The notes below the pieces were generated by a model. That model was not told where the DNA came from and ran no database searches. It saw only the letters and a list, made by a program, of their open reading frames with translations. 64,000 nucleotides of DNA, from the NCBI GenBank assembly GCA_026390815.1, contig JAPLFH010000006.1:235267-299266 (forward strand). The letters are read 5' to 3'. The position numbers and the translations under genes are program-made. Each line of letters begins with the position of its first letter. Within the stretch, counting starts at the first letter, position 1. The DNA is from Ignavibacteriales bacterium. GTDB taxonomy: Bacteria > Bacteroidota > Ignavibacteria > Ignavibacteriales > SURF-24. This document shows, in pieces, positions 19,282 to 28,281 of the stretch.

Positions 19282-20721
19282 ATGGCAAGAGCAAAAAAAA
19301 ACGATACTGCTTTACAAAAAATGGAAGCTGCAAGTGTTAAACCACCGGCTGCACCAGAAGTTGAAATGTCTGTTTTAGGAGCAATGCTTATTGAAAAGGA
19401 AGCTGTTCCAAGGGGAATAGAATTACTTACAGCAGATAATTTTTATCTTAAAGAGCATCGGATAATTTTCGAGGCAATGAAAAATCTTTTTGAAGCAAAT
19501 GAGCCGGTAGATACTGTAACGCTATATGAAGAATTGAAACGTTCTGGACAAATCGATCAGGCTGGTGGTCCAACTTATATTAGCAAACTTTCGCAAAATA
19601 TTTCCTCCGCTGCAAATGTTGAGTACCACGCAAAGATAGTTTTAGAAAAACACATTTTAAGAAGTTTAATCTCTTCTTCGATGGAAATTGCGAAATCGGC
19701 TTATGAAGGTTCGGATGATGCATTTGAATTATTAGACAGTGCCGAGCGAAAAATATTTGAAATTACCGAACAGACTTTAAAAAAATCTTATACTCCAATG
19801 AATAAAGCTGTTACTGATGCGATGGAATACATCGAGCTGATACATGATAAAAAACGACAGCAGTTTGCCGTACCAACAGGATTTTACTTGCTTGATGATA
19901 TACTTGGTGGCTTTCAGCGTTCTGATTTGATAATTCTTGCTGCACGCCCTTCGATGGGTAAAACAGCTTTAGCCCTGTGTCTTGCCAGAAACGCAGCAGT
20001 TGATTACAAAGTGCCTGTTGCCATCTTCAGTCTTGAAATGGCGACAATTCAAATGGTAATCCGTTTAATATGTGCTGAAGCCCGGCTGAATGCTCATTTA
20101 GTAAGAACCGGAAAACTGCCGATGGAAGATGCGCACAAACTTACAAAGAATATTCATCGTATTAGCGAAGCGCCGATTTATATCGATGATTCTCCTGCAC
20201 AGACAGTTTTGGAAATAAGAGCCAAGGCGAGAAGATTAAAAGTTGAAAAAAAAGTTGGACTTATAATTATAGACTATTTACAGCTAATGAATTCTTCATC
20301 TAAAATGGAAAGTCGTGAGCGGGAAATCTCGCATATTTCACGTTCTTTAAAATCGTTAGCAAAAGAATTAAACATTCCAGTGCTTGCTTTAGCACAGTTA
20401 AACCGAGCTGTAGAAGCACGAACAGATAAACGACCCCAGCTTTCCGATTTGAGAGAATCAGGTTCAATTGAACAGGACGCGGATGTTGTTATGTTCATTC
20501 ATCGACCGGAGTATTACGGAATTAAACAGGACGCCGATGGAAACAGTACGGAAAACATTGCTGAAATAATTGTTGGCAAGCAGAGAAATGGTCCTACAGG
20601 CGATGCCCATTTAACATTTTTAAGAGATTATGCCCGGTTCGAAAACCTTGAAGAATCCAAGTACAGAACACAACTTGCTAGACAAGAATCAGAAGTTAAA
20701 GAGGAGGATTATCCATTTTGA
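19282..20721 (+). CDS. dnaB: Replicative DNA helicase DnaB
   Basis: 479 residues. The N-terminal primase-interaction domain (PEVEMSVLGAMLIEKEA) is joined to a RecA-like motor with Walker A AARPSMGKTALAL, IFSLEMATIQM, Walker B IIIDYLQLM and a DLRESGSIEQDADVVMFIHRPEYY C-terminal motif. No intein or insertion is seen. AGG lies seven bases before the ATG. The downstream DUF1460 gene overlaps its stop. Confidence 0.97.
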   Translation: MARAKKNDTALQKMEAASVKPPAAPEVEMSVLGAMLIEKEAVPRGIELLTADNFYLKEHRIIFEAMKNLFEANEPVDTVTLYEELKRSGQIDQAGGPTYISKLSQNISSAANVEYHAKIVLEKHILRSLISSSMEIAKSAYEGSDDAFELLDSAERKIFEITEQTLKKSYTPMNKAVTDAMEYIELIHDKKRQQFAVPTGFYLLDDILGGFQRSDLIILAARPSMGKTALALCLARNAAVDYKVPVAIFSLEMATIQMVIRLICAEARLNAHLVRTGKLPMEDAHKLTKNIHRISEAPIYIDDSPAQTVLEIRAKARRLKVEKKVGLIIIDYLQLMNSSSKMESREREISHISRSLKSLAKELNIPVLALAQLNRAVEARTDKRPQLSDLRESGSIEQDADVVMFIHRPEYYGIKQDADGNSTENIAEIIVGKQRNGPTGDAHLTFLRDYARFENLEESKYRTQLARQESEVKEEDYPF

Positions 20722-21581
20722 AAACTTTAATCACTTTATTAATAACTGCTTTATTTTCAATTCTCACATTTTCTCAAGTAGATTTTACTGAGAAAGATAA
20801 AGAAATTTGTAAATCAAAATTTCAATTAGCAGTTGATAAACAGCTAAATCAAAAAGCAATTAACGATGTAATTGCGGAAATTGGAAAAAGTTTTTTAGGA
20901 CTTGAATATGAAGCCCACTCTCTTGAAAAGGAAGGTGATGAAAGGTTAGTTGTTCATTTAACTGGTCTTGATTGCACAACTTTTCTGGAGAATGCTTTGG
21001 TATTTGCCCGGTGTGTAAAGTCCGGCAAAACATCTTTCGAAGATTATCAAAATGAGCTAACAAAGGTTCGTTACAGAGATGGAAAGATAGCTGAATATCC
21101 TTCACGCCTTCATTACTTTTCTGATTGGTTTTACGATAATGAAAAAAAAGGAATTGTAGAAAACATTACCAAAAGCATTGGTGGAAAAATCTGCCCAAGT
21201 AAAGTTGGTTTTATGACTAAGTACAGAGATAAATATGTTCAAATTGCTACCAACGATAAGTTTTATAATCTAATTAAAAAACAGGAAGATGAAATAAATG
21301 GCAGGGGATTTTATTACATTCCTAAAGCAGATGTAAGTAAGATTGAAGATAAAATTGGTAATGGATATCTGATTGCCATTACTTCTGGTGTTGATGGATT
21401 AGATATTGCCCACGTTGGTATTGCCGTTAAATTGGATGATGGCAGAATTCATTTTTTGCATGCTCCATTAAGTGGTGCTAAAGTTCAGATAACCGAAAAA
21501 CCTCTTCACGATTATTTGGCGAAGAATAAAAACCATACTGGAATTGTAGTTCTTAAACCTTTGGAATTAACCAGTAAATAA
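20718..21581 (+). CDS. Exported DUF1460 (NlpC/P60-like amidase fold) protein
   Basis: 287 residues with a short signal peptide (ITALFSILTFSQ). The LDCTTFLENALVFAR motif supplies the presumed catalytic Cys, and IAHVGIAVKLDDGRIHFLHAPLSGA supplies the His region; both are typical of DUF1460 proteins related to cell-wall amidases. It starts at TTG 20718, overlapping the dnaB stop, with GAGGAGG at 20701-20707 as ribosome binding site. Probably acts on peptidoglycan fragments in the periplasm (inference). Confidence 0.85.
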   Translation: MKTLITLLITALFSILTFSQVDFTEKDKEICKSKFQLAVDKQLNQKAINDVIAEIGKSFLGLEYEAHSLEKEGDERLVVHLTGLDCTTFLENALVFARCVKSGKTSFEDYQNELTKVRYRDGKIAEYPSRLHYFSDWFYDNEKKGIVENITKSIGGKICPSKVGFMTKYRDKYVQIATNDKFYNLIKKQEDEINGRGFYYIPKADVSKIEDKIGNGYLIAITSGVDGLDIAHVGIAVKLDDGRIHFLHAPLSGAKVQITEKPLHDYLAKNKNHTGIVVLKPLELTSK

Positions 21582-21599
21582 AATGTTAATTTGAAAATT

Positions 21600-21643
21600 G
21601 AAGATTGGATTATTGTAATAATTTCCAATCTTCATTTTTTTTT
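21600..21643 (+). terminator. Rho-independent terminator between convergent genes
   Basis: A 10-bp stem GAAGATTGGA/TCCAATCTTC is followed by a run of nine T, placed exactly between the ends of the DUF1460 gene and nfo. Confidence 0.85.
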
Positions 21644-21644
21644 G

Positions 21645-22505
21645 CTAATCTTCAATTATTAAACTTCTTAAAATCTTTAAATTTTCCAGGTCTTCCAGTT
21701 GCCCTTTTGTTTTTGGAGTTTCCAGAATTTTTGGAATAGATAAAAGTCGCTTGTCATTCATAATATTTTTAAAACCATCCAGACCAATAAATCCCTTACC
21801 AATATGTTCGTGGCGATCTACTCTGCTGCCTAAATCTTTTTTACTATCGTTCATATGAATGCACTTAAGTAAATCTAATCCGATTATATCATCAAATTCT
21901 TTAATTGTTTTATTGTAATCTTTCGGCGCTCTCAGATCATAACCTGCTGCAAAAATATGCGCGGTATCTATGCAAACACACATCCTGCTTTTATCATCAA
22001 CCAAATCAATTATTTCTTTTAATTGTTCAAACTTGTATCCAAGCGAAGTTCCCTGACCCGCAGTTGCTTCAAGCATGCTTTTAACTTTGAATCCTTTGGT
22101 TTCTGAATGAGCAAGATTCAAAGATTCTACGATTAGCTTTATTCCAGCTTCTTCTCCTCTACCAAGATGCCCGCCAGGATGGAAATTAAGGTAAGGAATT
22201 CCTAATTGTTCACATCGCATTAATTCATCAGTAAAAGATGTACGGGATTTCTGAAGGATAGTTTCATCTGTAGCGCAAAGATTTATCAAATAACAATCAT
22301 GGGCTACATCCGGATTTATTTTTGATTTGTTTAACAGGCTTTTATAAGAAGCAATTTCAGATTCAGAAAGCGGTTTGGCAAACCATCTGTTATTATTTTT
22401 GGTAAAGATTTGCATTGTGTTGAATTGAAGTTCTTTGGCAAGTACAACAGCTTTTGAAACTCCACCTTCAATGGAAGTATGCGCACCGAGTAAATGATTG
22501 ACCAT
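21645..22505 (-). CDS. nfo: Endonuclease IV (AP endonuclease)
   Basis: 286 residues, normal length. A TIM-barrel metal enzyme recognised by LLGAHTSIEGGVSKAV, YLNFHPGGHLG, VCIDTAHIFAAGYDL and IHMNDSKKDLGSRVDRHEHIGKGFIG, whose His/Asp/Glu residues bind three zinc ions. It cuts 5' to abasic sites in base-excision repair, which suits a genome that also encodes UDG here. AAGGAG precedes the ATG. Confidence 0.96.
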   Translation of the reverse strand: MVNHLLGAHTSIEGGVSKAVVLAKELQFNTMQIFTKNNNRWFAKPLSESEIASYKSLLNKSKINPDVAHDCYLINLCATDETILQKSRTSFTDELMRCEQLGIPYLNFHPGGHLGRGEEAGIKLIVESLNLAHSETKGFKVKSMLEATAGQGTSLGYKFEQLKEIIDLVDDKSRMCVCIDTAHIFAAGYDLRAPKDYNKTIKEFDDIIGLDLLKCIHMNDSKKDLGSRVDRHEHIGKGFIGLDGFKNIMNDKRLLSIPKILETPKTKGQLEDLENLKILRSLIIED

Positions 22506-22831
22506 AATAATTCTCCTTAGAACTTATAAAACTTAATTTTTGGAATTATCTTGAAACCTGAAATTTTGAAAATTCAAGACAAAGATTCCAATTTGTAGTT
22601 TATCATAAATTAAAATAAATTATTAAAGAAGCAAAAAATTATTGAATTGTCATCTAAATTCTGCAAAAAAACATAATTATTTAAAAAATTTGTTGCTTTA
22701 AGTTATGAAAAATTTAATTTTGAGTTAGTAATTATTAATGTTTTGTGGAAGTTCATTTTTGTTTTGCAATTCTTAAGGTTTTATAAAATTGATAATCATT
22801 AAATATTTCTTAAAAATATTAGGAAGATAAA
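22506..22831. other. Divergent promoter region between nfo and sodB
   Basis: 326 bases, very AT-rich, without an ORF. It must hold the promoters of both divergent genes. The only distinctive site I see is the Fur/PerR-like palindrome near 22788-22806. Confidence 0.5.
22788..22806 (+). promoter_or_regulatory. Candidate Fur/PerR-type operator upstream of sodB
   Basis: GATAATCATTA matches the inner part of the Fur consensus and the ATAAT-N-ATTA core of PerR boxes. It lies about 30 bases before the sodB start codon. Match by eye only. Confidence 0.35.
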
Positions 22832-23425
22832 ATGGCAATTACAATACCGGAACTACCTTATCCAAAAGAAGCACTTGAACCATATATCAGTGCTAAAACT
22901 CTTGAGTTTCATTATGGAAAACACCACAATGCATACGTGGTTAATACAAATAAACTTATTGAGGGAACTGAATTATCAGATGCAACCCTGGAGTTAATTA
23001 TAAGCAAGACTTATGGTGATAGTTTTAGAGTAGGACTATTCAACAATGCTGCACAGGTGTGGAATCACTCATTTTACTGGAACTCAATTAAGCCGAATGG
23101 TGGTGGCAATCCAACAGGAAAAATTGCAGATAAAATTGAATCTGACTTTGGCAACTATCAAAAGTTTGTAGAAGAATTCAAAAATGCCGGTGCCACACAA
23201 TTTGGAAGCGGCTGGGCGTGGTTAGTTATTGAGAACCACAAACTGAAAATTATTAAAACAACTAATGCCGATACTCCAATAGTACATAATTTAAAACCGT
23301 TACTTACGGTTGATGTTTGGGAGCATGCTTATTATCTGGATTATCAGAACAGGAGACCAGATTATTTATCAACATTTATAGAGAAATTAATTAATTGGGA
23401 TTTCGTAAATAAAAACCTGGCTTGA
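22832..23425 (+). CDS. sodB: Superoxide dismutase, Fe/Mn family (Fe type likely)
   Basis: 197 residues. Metal ligands are visible in [12 protein letters not shown] (His27), NHSFYWNSI and [20 protein letters not shown] (Asp and His). [11 protein letters not shown] and FGSGWAWLV favour the iron or cambialistic subgroup. No signal peptide, so cytosolic. AGGAAG precedes the ATG. A Fur/PerR-like site upstream suggests iron or peroxide control. Confidence 0.95.
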   Translation: MAITIPELPYPKEALEPYISAKTLEFHYGKHHNAYVVNTNKLIEGTELSDATLELIISKTYGDSFRVGLFNNAAQVWNHSFYWNSIKPNGGGNPTGKIADKIESDFGNYQKFVEEFKNAGATQFGSGWAWLVIENHKLKIIKTTNADTPIVHNLKPLLTVDVWEHAYYLDYQNRRPDYLSTFIEKLINWDFVNKNLA

Positions 23426-23752
23426 TTAATTACACAATCAGAATAAAACATCTTGACATTTATGAATGATGGTTGTAGTTTATAAAAGGTTTTATCTTTT
23501 TCATAACTGGATTGTTGCTGAATTGTTTCTTTTTCTAAGTGTTACAAATTTCGTAATTAACATTTAATCAGAAAAAATGTGAAGATTAAAATGAAAACAC
23601 CTTTTATTATTTTACTTAATTATTTTCTTTATTCATCAAACCAATGATTTCCCATGTTTCATTAAAAGTTGGAAAGGTAACCGGTTATTATATTTTAATT
23701 AAAGATCAATCAGAATAAATTATTTTTCGTAACAAATATTCAGGAGTACACT
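23426..23752. other. Gap upstream of the beta-barrel gene
   Basis: 327 bases. Only very short ORFs are present and no RNA gene was recognised. A TTGACA occurs near 23454 but without a well-spaced -10 element. A ribosome binding site CAGGAG serves the next gene. Confidence 0.4.
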
Positions 23753-24388
23753 ATGAGAAAATCTCTTTACATTCTCGCTATTATTTCTGCTTTTCTTCTT
23801 TGCTCAACAAATTTAAGCCTGGCTCAAGGAGTTTTAATTGGTCCAAGAGTAACTGGAAACCTTAATATATATAATGCAAAAGGTCTTACAGGTACGTGGA
23901 ATGGAATTGGAGTTGGTGTTGGTGGAACTGTGGATCTTTCGTTTAGTAAAAATATTGGGATGATGGTTAATTTAACTGCTTTCGATATGAAAAACTTTTC
24001 TAATTCTATAACAAATAATAATCAAACTACAGAAACCTCTTTATCACTTTCCTATTTCACTCTTGACCCGATGTTTAAAGCTGAGTTCAGCGGTTTCTAT
24101 ATGCTTGGCGGTGCATCTTTTGGAGTAAAAATTAATTCTAGTGGTGAAAGAACTCAATCGGCGACTGGACAGGCACCTACCGTAACTACTCTTGATTTAG
24201 AAACAAAATCGATTAGATTTGATTTTGCAGTTGGGACAGGGTATAATTTTAAATTATCTCCAACAATGTATTTAGGCGCGGATTTTATTGCTTACATTCC
24301 TATAACTGATACTTATAACTTCCCAGGTCAAAGTAATAGTATTTTATCTTTGAAACTGGGTGCTTCTTTAAAGTTCAAAATTGATTAA
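23753..24388 (+). CDS. Outer membrane beta-barrel protein
   Basis: 211 residues: signal peptide ending LSLAQG, then alternating amphipathic strands (GIGVGVGGTVDLSF, YMLGGASFGVKIN, SIRFDFAVGTGYNF) ending in LGASLKFKID, typical of small OmpA-like eight-stranded porins. No peptidoglycan-binding domain. The following lipoprotein gene starts 10 bases after its stop, so they are co-transcribed. Confidence 0.8.
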   Translation: MRKSLYILAIISAFLLCSTNLSLAQGVLIGPRVTGNLNIYNAKGLTGTWNGIGVGVGGTVDLSFSKNIGMMVNLTAFDMKNFSNSITNNNQTTETSLSLSYFTLDPMFKAEFSGFYMLGGASFGVKINSSGERTQSATGQAPTVTTLDLETKSIRFDFAVGTGYNFKLSPTMYLGADFIAYIPITDTYNFPGQSNSILSLKLGASLKFKID

Positions 24389-24398
24389 GGGAGGATAT

Positions 24399-24830
24399 AT
24401 GAAAAGATTATTACTAATTCTTTTACCTTTATTTTTTCTTTTGATCTATGCTGGATGTAAAAGCGATTCAGGTGGAACAACTACTGATCCTTTCGGTGGC
24501 GGTGGTGGTGGAGGAAATAATACTGGTAATGTAACATTTACAACTGCTATAGTTCAAAATAATCAAAACCAAACATACTTCGAATTTAAGCCAAGTACAG
24601 GTGTAGTAGTAACTAAAATTGCAGCTAAATGTCCAGCCTTAAACATCAATGATGAAATAAATGATGCAGATATTGTTGATGATGTTTTTAGTTCGACTCA
24701 ACCACTGTATGTTGGTCCAATTACAGTAAATTTACAAACTGGTCAAGCTTGGGCCTTTACTTTTTCTGGTAAAATTGGGAGTACAACAGGTCAAGCATTT
24801 ACTTCTTCTTTTAACTATTCCGTACCATAA
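24399..24830 (+). CDS. Hypothetical lipoprotein
   Basis: 143 residues from ATG 24399, which has GGGAGG at 24390-24395; an upstream TTG reading would bury this ribosome binding site. The lipobox is YAGC, then a glycine run (seven Gly) and a small beta-rich domain. Function unknown; paired with the preceding beta-barrel gene and closed by a terminator. Confidence 0.75.
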   Translation: MKRLLLILLPLFFLLIYAGCKSDSGGTTTDPFGGGGGGGNNTGNVTFTTAIVQNNQNQTYFEFKPSTGVVVTKIAAKCPALNINDEINDADIVDDVFSSTQPLYVGPITVNLQTGQAWAFTFSGKIGSTTGQAFTSSFNYSVP

Positions 24831-24877
24831 TCGGTTTTATTGTTGTCAGATTAATCTTTACTAAAAAGATTTTGTTG

Positions 24878-24910
24878 AAAAAGCTTGCTCATCTTGAGCA
24901 AGCTTTTTTT
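24878..24910 (+). terminator. Rho-independent terminator
   Basis: A perfect 12-bp stem (AAAAGCTTGCTC type) with loop ATCTT is followed by a T run, about 50 bases after the lipoprotein stop. Confidence 0.92.
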
Positions 24911-24965
24911 ATATTTGGAAGGTATCCAAATAAATAATAAAAAATCAAAACTTAAGGAGTGTAAA

Positions 24966-25535
24966 ATGAAAAAGTATTTAACATTTTTTTTCTCTTTAGT
25001 TATAGTTATTTGTTTTTCAAATTGTGGCGGATCAACTGACTCCCAAAAAGACGCAGTAAAAATACCAGAGTGGTATTCGTCAGTTCCAAGCGATGTGAAT
25101 TATCTTTTTTCAAGCCGGACTTCAAGTCAAAAGGACCTTCAGCAGGCTGTTGATGAAGCAGTTTACGCAGCCCGGACGGATGTTTCCAATCAAGTAGATC
25201 TTCAGCTTCAAAGTTTATTAAAAAAATTTGATACTGAACTTGGTTTAAGTAATGACCAAAATTTACTGCAGCAGTTCGACCTTCTTATAAAGTTGATTGT
25301 AACGCAAAATATAAACAACAGCAACGTGCAAAAAAAAGAAGTGGTAAAAGATGGTGAAAACTGGAAGGCTTACATTTTGGTTTCCTTTGAAATCGGTAAA
25401 GCCAACCAAGCAATGCTGGATCAAATAAAAAATAATAACTCTATCTTCAATAAAGTTAAATCTTCAAATACATTTGATGAATTAAATAAAGATGTTAAAG
25501 AATATGTTCAATGGAAATCGACTCAAATAAAATAA
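24966..25535 (+). CDS. LPP20-like lipoprotein
   Basis: 189 residues from ATG 24966 with AAGGAG upstream; a longer TTG reading starts inside the terminator. The lipobox is FSNC. The mature part begins with IPEWYSSVP, and DEAVYAARTDVSNQVDLQLQ resembles LPP20/FlgP-type lipoproteins. The role is unknown; stand-alone gene. Confidence 0.75.
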   Translation: MKKYLTFFFSLVIVICFSNCGGSTDSQKDAVKIPEWYSSVPSDVNYLFSSRTSSQKDLQQAVDEAVYAARTDVSNQVDLQLQSLLKKFDTELGLSNDQNLLQQFDLLIKLIVTQNINNSNVQKKEVVKDGENWKAYILVSFEIGKANQAMLDQIKNNNSIFNKVKSSNTFDELNKDVKEYVQWKSTQIK

Positions 25536-25592
25536 TATCCTATTTGAAAGTAAAAACACTATTTTATAATAAAATTACACAAGGAATAAGAA

Positions 25593-26096
25593 ATGAAAAA
25601 ATCAACTTATGCTAACTTAGAAGCAGCATTTGCAGGAGAAAGCCAGGCTTTTATGAAATATTCTATCTTTGCTGATAAAGCTGAACGAGAGGGATTTAAA
25701 GAAATTGCCCGATTATTTAAAGCTATTGCATTTGCAGAAAAAGTGCATGCCACTAACCACTTTAGAGCATTAGGAAAGATAAATGATACGGTGGCTAACC
25801 TTGAAGTTGCCATTGGTGGCGAGAATTATGAAGTAACTGAAATGTATCCGGCATTTGATGCAGTTGCTAAGTTACAGGAGGAAAAGGCAGCAACACGAAG
25901 TATCCACTATGCTTTGGAAGCAGAAAAAATACACGAAGTAATGTATGGTGATGCTAAAAAATCAGTTGAAGCTGGCAAAGATATCCCAGAAGCTAATGTA
26001 TATATTTGCCCAACCTGCGGACATACTGTAATTGGCGAAGCGCCGGATGAGTGCCCCGTTTGTGGTGTGAAGAAAGATAAATTCATCAAATTTTAG
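25593..26096 (+). CDS. rbr: Rubrerythrin
   Basis: 167 residues. The ferritin-like diiron domain (AFAGESQAFMKYSIFA, EKVHATNHFRAL, ALEAEKIHEVMY) is followed by a C-terminal rubredoxin-type centre with CPTCGH and CPVCG. It reduces hydrogen peroxide in anaerobes and microaerophiles. Together with sodB it points to oxygen-stress defence in an oxygen-limited lifestyle. AAGGAA precedes the ATG. Confidence 0.95.
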   Translation: MKKSTYANLEAAFAGESQAFMKYSIFADKAEREGFKEIARLFKAIAFAEKVHATNHFRALGKINDTVANLEVAIGGENYEVTEMYPAFDAVAKLQEEKAATRSIHYALEAEKIHEVMYGDAKKSVEAGKDIPEANVYICPTCGHTVIGEAPDECPVCGVKKDKFIKF

Positions 26097-26140
26097 AAAT
26101 TCTTTCGTTAGAAAATAATCACATTTCATTTGGAGGAATG

Positions 26141-27580
26141 ATGAAAATATTCAAAACTCTCTTTCTGATATTATTTTTTTCCTTAATTAGTTTATGCAAA
26201 GTTGAAGCAAAATATGAACTCCCGGAAAATGGTAAAGTTTTTGTCGGCACCTGGCTTGGGAAACTGAAAATTCAATCCTTTGAGTTGAAAATTGTATTTA
26301 GGATTGATATGAAAGAAGAAAAGCTTACGGCGTTAATTGATAGTCCTGATCAAGGTGCTAAAGATATACCAGTGGATGAAGTTTTGTTCACAGGCGATTC
26401 GTTGTTTCTAAATTCAATTTTAATTAAAGGTAAGTTTGAGGGATTGCTGTTTAAAGACAGTATGAAAATAGTTGGTGTTTGGAAACAGGGTGGTGGAACA
26501 TTTCCATTGGAAGTAAAAAAAGTTGATAAAGTTGAAGAACCAAAACGACCTCAAGAACCTAAACCACCTTATCCATATAATTCTGATGACATTATTTTTG
26601 AGAACACAAAAGCTTCAATAAAACTTGCTGGAACATTAACTTATCCTAAAGATGGTAAAAATTTTCCTGCGGTTGTTATGTTATCAGGTTCCGGACCCCA
26701 GGATAGAAACGAGATGGTATTTAATCATAAACCATTTTTAATAATTGCAGATTATCTGACTAAAAATGGAATTGCTGTTCTTCGCTTTGATGATAGAGGA
26801 ACCGGCGCATCAACTGGTGATTTCAGAAAAGGAACAACAAAAGATTTTGCCGAAGATGTTGAATGTGCAGTGGAATACCTGAGAACGAGAAAGGAAATTA
26901 ACCAGAAAAAGATTGGCTTGATTGGACATAGTGAAGGTGGGATTATTGCACCGATGGTTGCCATAAATAATAAAGATATTGCATTTATAGTTTTACTTGC
27001 TGGCACCGGAATACCCGGTGATGAATTACTTGCTCTCCAAGCAAAACTTATTATGGAAGCTGAAGGTGAAAAATCTGAGAAAGCTGAACTTGCATTAAAT
27101 CTGAATAAAAAATTGTATGCAGTACTGAAATCAGAATCTGATACAACTCTTATCCGGCAAAAAACCGAAACTCTACTTAAAGAATATTATAATTCCTTAA
27201 ATGAAGAGGATAAAAAGCAAATACCAGATTTGAATCAATTTATTAATCAACAGGTAAAAACTTTAAGTAGTCCCTGGTTCAAATATTTTATTAGTTTCGA
27301 TCCACGCCCAACATTGCAGAAAGTTACTTGTCCGGTTCTTGCGTTAAATGGTGAAAAGGATCTGCAAGTTCCTCCGAAGGAAAATCTGTCTGCTATTGAA
27401 GCAGCTTTAAAAAAGGGAAAGAATAAAAATTATAAAATAATTGAGTTGCCTGGATTGAATCATTTATTCCAACCCACTAAAACCGGAAAGATTTCCGAAT
27501 ACCAAAGTATTGAAGAAACATTTTCTCCGAACGCGTTGGAAATAATTGGTAACTGGATTAAAGAAGTTATTCAAAAATAA
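26141..27580 (+). CDS. Exported alpha/beta hydrolase with N-terminal accessory domain
   Basis: 479 residues from the second of two adjacent ATG codons; the GGAGG at 26132-26136 is only one base from the first and four from the second. A signal peptide (about 24 residues) and a beta-rich N-terminal domain (GTWLGKLKIQSFELKIVFRID) precede the hydrolase. That domain has MLSGSGPQDRNE, LRFDDRGTGASTG, the nucleophile elbow GHSEGG, LNGEKDLQVPP (Asp) and LPGLNHLFQP (His), the serine aminopeptidase/esterase type found in Bacteroidota. Confidence 0.85.
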   Translation: MKIFKTLFLILFFSLISLCKVEAKYELPENGKVFVGTWLGKLKIQSFELKIVFRIDMKEEKLTALIDSPDQGAKDIPVDEVLFTGDSLFLNSILIKGKFEGLLFKDSMKIVGVWKQGGGTFPLEVKKVDKVEEPKRPQEPKPPYPYNSDDIIFENTKASIKLAGTLTYPKDGKNFPAVVMLSGSGPQDRNEMVFNHKPFLIIADYLTKNGIAVLRFDDRGTGASTGDFRKGTTKDFAEDVECAVEYLRTRKEINQKKIGLIGHSEGGIIAPMVAINNKDIAFIVLLAGTGIPGDELLALQAKLIMEAEGEKSEKAELALNLNKKLYAVLKSESDTTLIRQKTETLLKEYYNSLNEEDKKQIPDLNQFINQQVKTLSSPWFKYFISFDPRPTLQKVTCPVLALNGEKDLQVPPKENLSAIEAALKKGKNKNYKIIELPGLNHLFQPTKTGKISEYQSIEETFSPNALEIIGNWIKEVIQK

Positions 27581-27592
27581 ACTATTCCAATT

Positions 27593-27626
27593 AAGGTTGG
27601 AGTTATTCTCCAACCTTGCTTCTTTT
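27593..27626 (+). terminator. Rho-independent terminator
   Basis: A perfect 10-bp stem AAGGTTGGAG/CTCCAACCTT with loop TTATT is followed by GCTTCTTTT. Confidence 0.85.
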
Positions 27627-27699
27627 CCCACCGCTTTTTACAAGGAACTATTTTCAACTAAAAATCATTTACATATTAATAAATCTTGAAAGGATGAAA

Positions 27700-28200
27700 A
27701 TGAATAGATTTGTTTTTGTAATTGTGCTGTTAGTTCAAATGTTAACCCAAGTAAACTTTGGACAGACTAAAAATGTAAATAGTGCAAATAGCAAAGGAAA
27801 AAAAATGGATGATAAAGTTTTAAAGACAAAAGAGGAGTTAAAAAAAATCTTAACTCCAGAACAATATTTTGTTACCCAGGAAAAAGGAACAGAAAAGCCA
27901 TTCACTGGAAAGTATTATGATTTATACGAAAACGGTATGTATAAGTGCGTTGTGTGCGGAGCAGAATTATTTAAATCCGATGCTAAATTTGATGCGGGTT
28001 GTGGCTGGCCCAGTTTTTATGATACTGCAAATAAGGATAATGTAAAAATTCAGAAAGATTATAGTCATGGAATGGTTAGAGACGAAATAATTTGTAAACG
28101 CTGTGGTGCACATCTTGGGCATATTTTTGATGATGGTCCAAAGCCGACCGGAAAACGTTATTGCTTAAACTCTGCTTCACTTAATTTTCAAAAAAAATAG
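27700..28200 (+). CDS. msrB: Exported peptide-methionine (R)-S-oxide reductase
   Basis: 166 residues from ATG 27700 (GAAAGG upstream) with a signal peptide ending NFGQ. The MsrB domain starts around residue 50: zinc cysteines CVVCG and CKRCG, the DAGCGWPSFYD segment, GAHLGHIFDDGP and the catalytic Cys in RYCLNSASL. It repairs oxidised methionine in periplasmic or secreted proteins. It complements sodB and rubrerythrin upstream. A reading from TTG 27616 would begin inside the terminator. Confidence 0.95.
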   Translation: MNRFVFVIVLLVQMLTQVNFGQTKNVNSANSKGKKMDDKVLKTKEELKKILTPEQYFVTQEKGTEKPFTGKYYDLYENGMYKCVVCGAELFKSDAKFDAGCGWPSFYDTANKDNVKIQKDYSHGMVRDEIICKRCGAHLGHIFDDGPKPTGKRYCLNSASLNFQKK

Positions 28201-28281
28201 TATGAAAAAGTAATTTTTGCAAATACAGCAAAACCATTTGTACTTATAAAATTAATTGGGTTTGCATCCAACATTATAATT

